From Caldimonas thermodepolymerans (lineage in GTDB: Bacteria; Pseudomonadota; Gammaproteobacteria; Burkholderiales; Burkholderiaceae_C), in assembly GCF_015476235.1 (NCBI RefSeq), contig NZ_CP064338.1:2666001-2730000 (forward strand): DNA of 64,000 nucleotides, written 5' to 3'. The translations under genes and the position numbers were made by a program. The notes under the pieces are model-generated. The model searched no databases. It was not told where the DNA came from and saw only the letters and a program-made list of their open reading frames with translations. Shown piece by piece: positions 51,934 through 60,893 of this stretch. Position 1 is the stretch's first letter; each line of letters opens with the position of its first letter.

Positions 51934-52319
51934 AACCGTCGTGGACACTGACCGTCGCGCTGCTCGCCGTGCTGACCGGCTGCGCCCAGCTGCCGCAGCA
52001 GCCCGTCGTCGGGATCATCGAGCTGGCCGCCCGCCCGGCCGAAGGGGCCCTGCTGGCCGGCATCCGGGCCTACGAGGACGGGCAGTACGCGCAGGCGGAA
52101 AAGCGCCTCAACGCGGCGCTGCAGGCCGGCCTGCCCTCGCCCAAGGACCAGGCCGCCGCACACAAGTACCTCGCCTTCATCTACTGCACCAGCCGGCGCA
52201 CCGCCGAGTGCGAGGCCGCGTTCCGCGCGGCGCGCGCCGCCGATCCGGGCTTCGCGCTGGGCAAGTCCGAGGCCGGCCATCCCCTTTGGGGCCCGGTCTA
52301 CCAGCGCAGCCAGCGATAA
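51930..52319 (+). CDS. TPR-like lipoprotein, possibly TssQ family
   Basis: A 129-residue lipoprotein: signal and lipobox VLTGCAQL, then helices GIRAYEDGQYAQAEKRLNAALQAGL and AAHKYLAFIYCTSRRTAECEAAFRAARAADP (core KYLAFIYCTSRRTAECEAAF) forming about one and a half tetratricopeptide repeats. Betaproteobacterial TssQ lipoproteins associated with type VI secretion have this size and shape, but no other type VI genes lie in the window. It is coupled by ATGA to the kinase and may be its envelope partner. Confidence 0.72.
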   Translation: MKPSWTLTVALLAVLTGCAQLPQQPVVGIIELAARPAEGALLAGIRAYEDGQYAQAEKRLNAALQAGLPSPKDQAAAHKYLAFIYCTSRRTAECEAAFRAARAADPGFALGKSEAGHPLWGPVYQRSQR

Positions 52320-52380
52320 TTGATCGCTTTCGACCCCTGGACAGGCGCCGGCCCCTGCCGGCCGCACCCCACCATCCTGC

Positions 52381-52806
52381 ATGTCCGATGACCGCCTGAG
52401 CCGGCCGGCTCGACCCTTTGTCTTCCCCGTGCGCGTTTACTGGGAGGACACCGATGCCGGCGGCGTCGTGTTCTACGCCAACTACCTGAAGTTTTTCGAG
52501 CGCGCCCGCACCGAGTGGCTGCGCGCGCTCGGCCACAGCCAGGAACGCATGCGGCGCGAGGCCGGCGTCATGTTCGTGGTGGTGCACACCGAGGTGAAGT
52601 ACCTCGCCCCGGCCCGCCTGGACGACCTGCTGCACGTCACGGTGCAGGTGCGCGAGGCCGGCAAGGCAGCGCTGGTGATCGCCCAGGAGGCCTGGCGCGA
52701 CGGAACCTTGCTGGCCCAGGGGGATATCAAAATCGGTTGCGTGGATGCGTCCACCTTCCGGCCGCGGCGCATCCCCGCCGGCATCCTTCAGGAAACGACA
52801 ACATGA
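52381..52806 (+). CDS. ybgC: Tol-Pal associated acyl-CoA thioesterase
   Basis: A 141-residue 4-hydroxybenzoyl-CoA-type hotdog thioesterase. VRVYWEDTDAGGVVFYANYLKFFERARTEWLR is the YbgC signature with catalytic Asp in DTDAGG (core shown). It then shows VMFVVVHTEVKYLAPARLDD. It hydrolyses short- or medium-chain acyl-CoA and always accompanies tol genes. It overlaps tolQ by ATGA. Confidence 0.94.
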   Translation: MSDDRLSRPARPFVFPVRVYWEDTDAGGVVFYANYLKFFERARTEWLRALGHSQERMRREAGVMFVVVHTEVKYLAPARLDDLLHVTVQVREAGKAALVIAQEAWRDGTLLAQGDIKIGCVDASTFRPRRIPAGILQETTT

Positions 52807-53513
52807 ATCAGGACTTGTCGATCATTCAACTGGTGCTGCACGCAAGCGTGATCGTGCAGCTGGTGATGGCGCTGCTGCTGGTAATGTCGCTGGCGAGCTG
52901 GACCATCATCTTCGGCAAGTACTTCGGCCTGGGCCGGGTGCGCAGCCTGAACGACGAGTTCGAGCGCGAGTTCTGGTCCGGACGCAACCTCAACGACCTG
53001 TACCAGCTGGCCAGCGACAACCCGCGCCAGGGCGGGCCGATGGAGCGCATCTTCGCCTCGGGCATGCGCGAGTTCCTCAAGCTGCGCGAACGCCGCGTCA
53101 CCGATGCCGGCGCCCTGCTCGACGGTGCGCGCCGCGCGATGCGCGCGAGCTTCCAGCGCGAGCTCGATGCGGTCGAGTCGCACCTGTCCTTCCTCGCCAC
53201 GGTCGGCTCGGTCGCGCCATACATCGGCCTGTTCGGCACCGTGTGGGGCATCATGCACGCCTTCACCGGGCTGGCCAACCTGCAGCAGGTGACGCTGGCC
53301 ACCGTCGCGCCGGGCATCGCCGAAGCGCTGGTGGCCACCGCGATCGGCCTGTTCGCGGCCATCCCCGCGGTGGTCGCCTACAACCGCTTCGCGCGCGACA
53401 TCGACCGCATCGCGATCAAGCTGGAGACCTTCATCGAGGAGTTCTCCAACATCCTGCATCGCAACATCGGCCACGCCTCCGGCGTGACCGGCGCGGCGAC
53501 GGGAGGCCGCTGA
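52803..53513 (+). CDS. tolQ: Tol-Pal system protein TolQ
   Basis: A 236-residue inner-membrane proton-channel subunit with three transmembrane helices: residues about 14-36 (VIVQLVMALLLVMSLASWTI), about 138-158 (VGSVAPYIGLFGTVWGIMHAF) and about 172-195 (VAPGIAEALVATAIGLFAAI). It pairs with TolR to energise TolA during outer-membrane constriction. Length is typical. It overlaps ybgC by ATGA. Confidence 0.96.
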   Translation: MNQDLSIIQLVLHASVIVQLVMALLLVMSLASWTIIFGKYFGLGRVRSLNDEFEREFWSGRNLNDLYQLASDNPRQGGPMERIFASGMREFLKLRERRVTDAGALLDGARRAMRASFQRELDAVESHLSFLATVGSVAPYIGLFGTVWGIMHAFTGLANLQQVTLATVAPGIAEALVATAIGLFAAIPAVVAYNRFARDIDRIAIKLETFIEEFSNILHRNIGHASGVTGAATGGR

Positions 53514-53514
53514 G

Positions 53515-53939
<425 letters not shown>

Positions 53940-53943
<4 letters not shown>

Positions 53944-54854
53944 CGGCTGAAGAACGAAGTACCGGCATGAACCCGAGCACCTACAGCCGCGACGACCTGA
54001 TGCCCCGCGCGCCCGACCGGCGCGGCCGCGGGCTGCTGCTGGCCCTGCTGATGCACGCGCTGCTGGTGCTGGGGCTGGCCCTGGGGGTGAACTGGAAATC
54101 GAGCGAGCCCGATGCGGTCGAGGCCGAACTGTGGGCCGCCGTCCCGCAGGCTGCCGCCCCCGCGCCGCCGCCTCCGCCGCCACCACCCGTCGTGGAGGAA
54201 AAGCCCACGCCCCCGGCCCCGCCGGTGCAGCGCGAGGAGCCCGACCGCGCGGCCGAGATCGCGCTCGAGAAGGAACGCGAGCGCAAGAAGGAAGAACAGC
54301 GCCAGCGCGAGGAAGCCGAGCAGCGCAAGCGCGAGGAGGAACAGCGCCGCCTCGCGGAGGAAAAGCGCAAGCAGGAAGAAGCCGAGAAGCGCCGGCAGGC
54401 CGAACTGCGCAAGCAGGAGGAACAGCGTAAGGCCAGGGAAGAGGCCGAACGCAAGCGCCTGGCCGCCGAGCAGGAGCAGCGCCTGCAGGCCCAGCGCGAG
54501 GAGCGCCTCAAGCGCCTGATGAGCCAGGCCGCCAGCGGGGTACAGGACACCGGCGCGGCGCAAGGCGGCGCGGCGGGTTCGCCCTCGCCCAGCTACGCCG
54601 GCAAGCTCAAGGCGGCGATCCGGCCGCACATCGTGTTCACCGACACCTCGGTGGCGAACATCGTCGCCGAAGTGGAAGTGCGCGCCGCACCCGACGGCAC
54701 CATCCTGTCGTCCAGGCTGACGAAGTCCAGCGGCAATGCCGAGTGGGACGACGCCGTGCTGCGTGCGATCGAGAAGGCGCAGAAGCTGCCGCGTGACGAC
54801 AACGGCCGCGTGCCCTCGCCGATCGAGATCACCTTCCGCCCGCGCGACATGTGA
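53940..54854 (+). CDS. tolA: Cell envelope integrity protein TolA
   Basis: A 304-residue TonB-like protein. One N-terminal transmembrane helix (GLLLALLMHALLVLGLALGV, residues about 30-50), then a Pro run and a long Glu/Lys/Arg-rich coiled coil at about residues 95-190 (EEKRKQEEAEKRRQ). A C-terminal domain of about 95 residues follows (IRPHIVFTDTSVANIVAEVE), like the TonB_C fold. It spans the periplasm to outer-membrane Pal. No tolB or pal follows: the next gene is dinB on the other strand. Confidence 0.9.
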
Positions 54855-54875
54855 CCCGGCGCGCGCGCAGGCGCC

Positions 54876-55439
54876 TCAACCCTGCGCGCCGTCGGCCAGC
54901 ACGATCAGGTCCGTGACGCCCGGGTCGATGCCGGCTTGCACCAGCAGCGTCGTCACCTGCCCGCGATGATGGGTCTGGTGGTTGAAGAAGTGGCTCAGCG
55001 CCTGCCAGAACGGGTGGCTGCGCTCCACGCCCCGGGTGTTGGCGTAGCGGAAGGTGCCGCTCGCCTGCGCCGGCGTCAGGGCCTGCGCGAACGCGACGAT
55101 GGCACGGTCCATCACCTCGCGATGGCGGCGCATCGCCTCGAAGTCGGCGAACAGCACCATGTCCAGCCCGGTGAACGCCGGCAGCGCGAGCACCTCCTCC
55201 GTGAGCATCGGGAAGTCCATGCCGCTGTCCGCAAAGCGGCGCAGCCAGATCTTGTCGGCCACGCACAGGTGGTTCAGCGTGCCGTGGATGGAACCGAAGA
55301 ACGCGCCGCGGTCGCGCTTGCGCTCGGCATCGTCCAGGCGCGCCGCCGCGTCGTACAGGCGCCGGTTCATCCATTGGTTGTAGCGTGCCATCCACGCATA
55401 GTGGTCGACCAGCGTGGCCGGGGCAGACGTCTCAGGCAT
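54876..55439 (-). CDS. DinB family protein
   Basis: A 187-residue four-helix-bundle protein of the DinB/YfiT type: HYAWMARYNQWMNRRLYDA, GSIHGTLNHLCVADKIWLRRF, AQALTPAQASGTFRYANTRG, and the conserved metal His in ALSHFFNHQTHHRGQVTTLLVQAG (core NHQTHHRGQ). The family often has a His triad that binds a metal and may act as a thiol-dependent transferase. The function is not known. It converges with tolA 21 bp away and lies downstream of the diguanylate cyclase genes. Confidence 0.87.
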   Translation of the reverse strand: MPETSAPATLVDHYAWMARYNQWMNRRLYDAAARLDDAERKRDRGAFFGSIHGTLNHLCVADKIWLRRFADSGMDFPMLTEEVLALPAFTGLDMVLFADFEAMRRHREVMDRAIVAFAQALTPAQASGTFRYANTRGVERSHPFWQALSHFFNHQTHHRGQVTTLLVQAGIDPGVTDLIVLADGAQG

Positions 55440-55486
55440 GGCGTGGCTCCTCCCGCAAGCCCGTGCCCTGCAGTCTATCGGCCCGC

Positions 55487-56779
55487 TCAGCCGGCCGCCG
55501 TGGTCGGCGGCGGCAGCGTCGGCTCGAAGTTGCTGCTCGGCGCGAACAGGCGCGAGTCGAGCCGGCTGGACAGCACTTCGGGCGAGGCGAAGAAGCGCAC
55601 CCGGTTGCGCCCGGCGCGCTTGGCCTCGTAGAGCGCCTCGTCGGCCTGCTGCAGCAGGTCCAGCACGTCGGTGCGGCCGCTGCGCAGCGCCGCGGCCGAC
55701 GCGTAGGCCACGCCCACGCTCACCGTGCAGCTGAGGAAGCTGCGGCCGGTGTCGATCTCCAGCGTCTCGAAGCTGCGCCGCAGGCGGTCGGCGAACACCT
55801 TGGCACCCGGCACGTCGGTGCCCGGCAGCACCAGGCAGAACTCCTCGCCGCCCAGCCGCGCGAACAGGTCGGTCTCGCGCTTGGCACGGAGCACCAGGCG
55901 CGCCAGCGCCTTGAGCACCAGGTCGCCAACATGGTGGCCGTGCGTGTCGTTGACCTGCTTGAAGTGGTCGATGTCCAGCACCAGCACCGCCACCGACTGG
56001 TCGAGTTCGGCCGACAGCGAGGCCAGCCGGTTGGTGGTTTCCTCGAAGCCGCGACGGTTCAAGGCACCGGTCAGGGGGTCGCGCACGGCCTTGTCGTGCA
56101 GCTCGCGGGCCAGGCGGAAGTTCACCAGCAGCACGTAGAGCATGACCAGCACGCCGGTCGCGACGAAGGACGGCACGAGCAGCACCGCGTTCGCCTGCAC
56201 GATGCCCAGCCCCGCCTCCCCCTGCAGCGACCGCGCGAGCACGACGGCCCGCGCGCCCCAGCCGGCGGCTTCCACGATCGCGCACAGCATCAGCCCGACG
56301 GACAGCAGCAGGCAGTCCGCCTGCGTGTGGCGGATCGCGGTCCAGGCGATCCACAGCCACAGCGCGCCGACCAGCACCGACATCGCGATGCCGTGGTGCA
56401 GCGGGCGCCCCGCGGCCTCCAGCACGGCCCCCAGCAGCAGCTGCAGCGCGGCGAGGGCCGCGACCCAGCGCAGCGAGGACTGCCTTCCGCAGAACCGGCG
56501 CAGCCCCTCGCCGACCAGCGCGATGCCCAGCACCACCAGCGTTTCGCCCAGCACGAACAGCCCGCGCTGCCAGGCGGCCGTGCCCTGCATCTGGCTGCCG
56601 GCCAGCGTCATCCCGGCCAGGGCGACGAGCGCTGCGACGCTCCACAAGCCCGGGCCGGGGGTGCGCACCATGCGGTGCAGCACCCACAGCAGCACCGAGG
56701 TGATGAGCAGCAGCAACCCGAAGCCGAACACCAGCCCCCAGTAGCTCGCCAGGTCGAACACGAGCAGTGCGTCGGTCAT
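55487..56779 (-). CDS. Membrane diguanylate cyclase (7TM-type sensor, GGDEF domain)
   Basis: A 430-residue protein. Residues about 1-205 hold seven or so hydrophobic segments (YWGLVFGFGLLLLITSVLLW at the start). The GGDEF domain (about 245-405) has DPLTGALNRRGFEE, DIDHFKQVNDTHGHHVGD, the catalytic GGEEF in RLGGEEFCLVL, and SVGVAYASAAALRS. It makes cyclic di-GMP. Its start overlaps the stop of the upstream cyclase gene by ATGA, so the two are one operon. The C-terminal 30 residues are Pro-rich and probably disordered. Confidence 0.9.
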   Translation of the reverse strand: MTDALLVFDLASYWGLVFGFGLLLLITSVLLWVLHRMVRTPGPGLWSVAALVALAGMTLAGSQMQGTAAWQRGLFVLGETLVVLGIALVGEGLRRFCGRQSSLRWVAALAALQLLLGAVLEAAGRPLHHGIAMSVLVGALWLWIAWTAIRHTQADCLLLSVGLMLCAIVEAAGWGARAVVLARSLQGEAGLGIVQANAVLLVPSFVATGVLVMLYVLLVNFRLARELHDKAVRDPLTGALNRRGFEETTNRLASLSAELDQSVAVLVLDIDHFKQVNDTHGHHVGDLVLKALARLVLRAKRETDLFARLGGEEFCLVLPGTDVPGAKVFADRLRRSFETLEIDTGRSFLSCTVSVGVAYASAAALRSGRTDVLDLLQQADEALYEAKRAGRNRVRFFASPEVLSSRLDSRLFAPSSNFEPTLPPPTTAAG

Positions 56780-57975
56780 GCGTGGCGCTCCCCGGTGCGC
56801 AGGCGGCGCACCGGCACCGACGGCGGCGCCGCCTGCGCCACCACGATGCGGTTGCGCCCGCCCTCCTTGGTCTGGTAGAGCGCCTGGTCCGCGCGGCGCA
56901 ACAGGTCGTCCCAGCTCGTCTCGGAACGCGCCTGCACCGCCACGCCGATGCTGAGCGTCAGGTGCAGCGAGTGACCGCTCGACAGTGCGAAGGGGTGCCG
57001 CTCGACCTGCAGCCGCAGGGTTTCAGCCGTGGCACGGGCCTGGGCCTCGTCGGCCCCGGGCAGCAGCACGACGAACTCCTCCCCGCCGACGCGGCCGACC
57101 AGTTCCGCGGCGGCGAAGTGCTCGGCCAGCAGCCGCCCGAACGCCTTCAGTACCTCGTCGCCGCCGGCATGGCCATGGCGGTCGTTGATGGCCTTGAAAT
57201 GGTCGACGTCGCAGGCCAGCAGGGCCACCGGGCAGCCAAGCCGGCGCGCGAACGACAGCGTGGTCGCCGCTGCCGCCTCGATCCCGCGGCGGTTGAAGAC
57301 GCCGGTCAGCGGGTCGCGCACCGTCAGGCGCGCCAGGGCGTCGTTCATGCGCGCGGTCATCAACAACGCCAGGCCGGCCACCACGGCGAGCACCAGCATG
57401 GTCATCACCAGCGTCAGGGCGGCATGGAGGTACTGCGCCCGTGCACCGTCCTGTGGCAGCAGGAGCACGCCGGCGCGCACCACCGCGAGGACCGCGATCG
57501 CGCAGAAGCAGGCCTGCAGGTAGTACCGCACGTCGCGCAGCATCTCGTCGCGCAGGTGCCGCAGGGCCAGCAGCGCCGCGCACATCAGCACGAAGATCCC
57601 GGCGCTGCGCACCGCCACGCGCGCGGGCGGATACGGCACCACGGCGGAGAAGAAGGCCGCGGCGACCAGCGCCGTCAGGACCACGGTCCCGGCCAGCACC
57701 CAGGGCCGGGAGCGGCGCAGGTACTGGCGCAGGCCGATCAGCAGCAGGCCGTAGCCCGACAGCAGGATGGGTTCGCGCAGGACCTGCCACAGCGCCGGCA
57801 AGGCATCGCCCTGGCCCACCAGGAAGCTGCCGATGCTCAGGGGAACGAATGCCAGCGCCCAGTAACGGGCCCCTTGGCTGTCCGGCACCCGGCGCACCGC
57901 AAGCCCCGTCAGCCCCGCCAGCAGCAACACCAGTGCAGCACTCGCGATCGAAACGGCAGAAAGGTCCAAGGGCAA
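56776..57975 (-). CDS. Membrane diguanylate cyclase (GGDEF domain)
   Basis: A 399-residue protein. About seven hydrophobic segments occupy residues 10-225 (VSIASAALVLLLAGLTGLAV first). The GGDEF domain (about 230-385) has DPLTGVFNRRGIEA, DVDHFKAINDRHGHAGGDE, the catalytic GGEEF in RVGGEEFVVLL, and LSIGVAVQARSETSW. The start is uncertain: TTG 57973-57975 has AGGA 8 nt upstream, but GTG at 58068 is also in frame. It heads a two-cyclase operon and diverges from the GspE-type ATPase gene, 253 bp away. Confidence 0.86.
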   Translation of the reverse strand: MPLDLSAVSIASAALVLLLAGLTGLAVRRVPDSQGARYWALAFVPLSIGSFLVGQGDALPALWQVLREPILLSGYGLLLIGLRQYLRRSRPWVLAGTVVLTALVAAAFFSAVVPYPPARVAVRSAGIFVLMCAALLALRHLRDEMLRDVRYYLQACFCAIAVLAVVRAGVLLLPQDGARAQYLHAALTLVMTMLVLAVVAGLALLMTARMNDALARLTVRDPLTGVFNRRGIEAAAATTLSFARRLGCPVALLACDVDHFKAINDRHGHAGGDEVLKAFGRLLAEHFAAAELVGRVGGEEFVVLLPGADEAQARATAETLRLQVERHPFALSSGHSLHLTLSIGVAVQARSETSWDDLLRRADQALYQTKEGGRNRIVVAQAAPPSVPVRRLRTGERHA

Positions 57976-58158
57976 ACGCGTCGTCCTAGAAGGTTGGCGC
58001 GGGGCATACGCCACGGGGTCTTGCACGCAGTATGCCAACCGCCTGATCGGGCAGCAAGGTTGCGCCACAGGGGTGACAATGGTGCCAAATCTGTCGCACC
58101 GTCGGTGCTTTTGCTCCCTTCCTGCTCACGCGCGTCCGGCATAGTTGGCGGTTTCGCC

Positions 58159-58177
58159 GCTCGCGATGTAAGCGAGC
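58159..58177. other. Hairpin in the control region of the GspE-type gene
   Basis: GCTCGC at 58159-58164 and GCGAGC at 58172-58177 with a 7-nt loop. It lies 52 bp before the ATPase start, in the 253-bp gap shared with the cyclase operon. No T-tract follows. I see no recognisable cyclic-di-GMP riboswitch here. Confidence 0.35.
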
Positions 58178-58228
58178 ACAAGCCTTGCTTGAAAATCAGA
58201 TGCAACAACAAGAGGATGTGAGGTCGAC

Positions 58229-60796
58229 ATGCCCGTCCCGGCACCGCTGTCCCTGATCGAGACCCGGCGCATACCGCCGGACGACCTGCCCGAGCCGACG
58301 TCCGGCCCGATCTCCGCCGCCCCCGCGGTGCGGGAGAAGTCGCGGCGTTCGGTGTTCCGCTGGCCGACACCGCCCTTTGGCGCCTACCCTGAAGCCACCG
58401 AACAGCAGCACCCGATCTGCTGCGAGATCGAAGGCCTCAACGGCCGGCAGATGGCCGGCCGGCTGATCTTCTTCGTCCCGGAGGAGACGGTGGCGCACGT
58501 CCAGGTGCCTCCGGCGCGCACGACCATGCCGGTGCAGTTCTCCCACTTCCGGTCGCTGCACCTGCTGGAGGTGCTGCGGCCGATCGGCGTGGCCCCGGAC
58601 GACCCGCATGCGGACATGCTCGACCGCCGCCCGCGGGTGCACTTCATCGTCCGCGCCACCACCGGGCGCGACCTCGAAGGCGAGACGGTGGGCCACGTCG
58701 AAACCAAGCTGGGGCTGTTCCTGTTCCCCCCGGCAGACGAACACGGCGGCGTGACCCGCCTGTTCATCCCGCGCCATGCCTACCGTTCGGTGGAGATCGG
58801 TCCGCGCGTCGGCGAGGTGCTGGTGACGCGCCAGGTCACCACGCAGGACCAGGTGGACACCGCCGCGAGCCAGCAGACCCAGCTGCGCGGCCGCAAGCTC
58901 GGAGACCTGCTGGTGGCGCAGAAGATCGTCAATGCCGACAGGCTGATGGCCGCGCTCGAGCAGCAGGCACGCGCCCCGGCCATGCGCATCGGCGAGGCGC
59001 TGGTGTCGCTGGGCGTGATCGACGAACAGCAGCTGCAGCAGGCGCTGGCCCAGCAGGCCAGGGAACGCTCGATGCCGCTGGGCGAGCTGCTGGTGCAGCG
59101 GCAATGGGTGTCGCGCCAGGAGCTGCAGACCGCGCTGGCCTACAAGATGGGCTACCCGCTCGTCGACGTGACGCAGTTTCCCGTCGAGGCACAGGCGCTG
59201 GGCAAGCTGCCCTACCTGATCGCGGTGCGGCTCAACGCGCTGCCGCTGCTCCTGCGCGGCGGGCGGCTGGTCGTCGCGCTGGAGGACCCCTCGCGCTCCG
59301 AGGTGCTCGAAGAGCTCGAGTTCCACACGCAGCTGAAGATCGTGCCGGCGCTCGCGCAGTTCGGTGCGCTGCCGGAAGCGATCCAGACCGCCTACGAGGC
59401 GCACAGCCTGGACCTCTGGGCCGCCAGCAGCGAGCTCGGCTACATCAGCCCGGTCATCGGGTCGGTGGACCCGCAGCCGGAGAACGCCCGCCAGCTCGCC
59501 GCCACGCTGATGCGCGAGGCCGAGGCGGGCCGGCACCTGCAGGTCGGCCCCGCCGACCCGACGCTGCTGCGGCTGGTGCACGCGATGATCGTCGACGCCC
59601 ACGAGCAGGGGGTGACCGACATCCACGTCGAGTGCTACCCCGGGCAGGAGACCATCAAGGTGCGCTTCCGCAAGGACGGGCTGCTGCAGGACCACTTGGA
59701 ACTGCCGTATACCCACCGCCAGGCCCTGGTCTCGCGCCTGAAGATCATGAGCAACCTGGACGTGGCCGAGCGCCGCCGGCCGCAGGACGGGCGCATCGAC
59801 TTCGCGCGCTTCGTGCCGAACCGCCCGGTCGAGCTGCGCGTGGCCACCATCCCGACCCACGACGGCCTGGAAGACGTTGTCATGCGCATCCTGACCGCCG
59901 CCCAGCCCTTGCCGCTGGAGAAGCTGCGGCTGTCGGCCGCCAACCTGGACCGCCTCAAGGAAGTGCTCGAGCGTCCCCAGGGCCTGGTGCTGTGCGTCGG
60001 CCCGACCGGTGCCGGCAAGACCACCACGCTGCATTCGGCACTGAGCTTCATCAACGTGCCCGAACGCAAGATCTGGACGGCCGAGGACCCGATCGAGATC
60101 GCCCAGCCCGGACTGCGCCAGGTGCAGATCGACCCGCGCATCGGCTGGACCTACGCGCGGGCCCTGCGCGCCTTCCTGCGCGCCGACCCGGACGTCATCA
60201 TGGCCGGCGAGGTGCGCGACCGCGACACCGCGCTGGTCGGGATCGAAGCCTCGCTGAGCGGGCACCTGGTACTGTCGTCGCTGTATGCCGGGCATGCGGT
60301 CGAGGCCGTCTCGCGCCTCGTGGACATGGGGCTGGACCCGTTCAACGTCGCCGACGCGCTGCAAGCCGTGCTGGCCCAGCGCCTGGTGCGCCGGCTGTGC
60401 GAGAAGTGCCGGCAGACGCACCCGGCCACCGACGAGGAAGTCGAGGAGCTGCTCGACGACTACCTGCACGGTTGCCCCGCCGACGCCCCGGAGTTCGACC
60501 GCGACCAGGTGCTGGACGACTGGCTGCAACGCTTCGGCCACGACGGCCGGCTGATGCACCACTACAGCCCGGGTTGCCCGCACTGCCACGGCACCGGCTT
60601 CCACGGCCGCACGGGCATGCACGAGCTGATGGTCGTCTCGCGCGAGCTGCGCCGCCTGGTGCGCACCGGTGCGACGTCGGAGGAACTCCAGCAGCAGGCG
60701 CTGCGCGAAGGCATGCGCACGCTGCGGCAGGACGGCATCGAGAAGGTGCTGCAGGGCATCACCTCCCTGGACGAGGTGCGCGCCGCCAGCGCCTAG
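58229..60796 (+). CDS. GspE/PilB-type secretion ATPase with MshEN repeats
   Basis: An 855-residue ATPase. The first 200 residues are an uncommon extension with no family I recognise. Residues about 205-320 hold three MshEN-like repeats; the middle one, RIGEALVSLGVIDEQQL at 253, matches the cyclic-di-GMP-binding consensus fully, the others partly (KLGDLLVAQKIV, PLGELLVQRQWV). The ATPase domain has Walker A GPTGAGKTTT at 591, AEDPIEI, and RADPDVIMAGEVRD. A zinc tetra-Cys unit is formed by LCEKCRQ and CPHCHGTG. No other secretion or pilus motor gene lies next to it. It diverges from two cyclase genes. Confidence 0.9.
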   Translation: MPVPAPLSLIETRRIPPDDLPEPTSGPISAAPAVREKSRRSVFRWPTPPFGAYPEATEQQHPICCEIEGLNGRQMAGRLIFFVPEETVAHVQVPPARTTMPVQFSHFRSLHLLEVLRPIGVAPDDPHADMLDRRPRVHFIVRATTGRDLEGETVGHVETKLGLFLFPPADEHGGVTRLFIPRHAYRSVEIGPRVGEVLVTRQVTTQDQVDTAASQQTQLRGRKLGDLLVAQKIVNADRLMAALEQQARAPAMRIGEALVSLGVIDEQQLQQALAQQARERSMPLGELLVQRQWVSRQELQTALAYKMGYPLVDVTQFPVEAQALGKLPYLIAVRLNALPLLLRGGRLVVALEDPSRSEVLEELEFHTQLKIVPALAQFGALPEAIQTAYEAHSLDLWAASSELGYISPVIGSVDPQPENARQLAATLMREAEAGRHLQVGPADPTLLRLVHAMIVDAHEQGVTDIHVECYPGQETIKVRFRKDGLLQDHLELPYTHRQALVSRLKIMSNLDVAERRRPQDGRIDFARFVPNRPVELRVATIPTHDGLEDVVMRILTAAQPLPLEKLRLSAANLDRLKEVLERPQGLVLCVGPTGAGKTTTLHSALSFINVPERKIWTAEDPIEIAQPGLRQVQIDPRIGWTYARALRAFLRADPDVIMAGEVRDRDTALVGIEASLSGHLVLSSLYAGHAVEAVSRLVDMGLDPFNVADALQAVLAQRLVRRLCEKCRQTHPATDEEVEELLDDYLHGCPADAPEFDRDQVLDDWLQRFGHDGRLMHHYSPGCPHCHGTGFHGRTGMHELMVVSRELRRLVRTGATSEELQQQALREGMRTLRQDGIEKVLQGITSLDEVRAASA

Positions 60797-60893
60797 CGCC
60801 GCGCCGGCGTCGTCCTGCCCGCCGCAGGCGGTGGACGCTGCGCGGCTTTCGCTAACATGGGTCCGGGCATCCGCCCCGCGTGGAGGCGCGACG

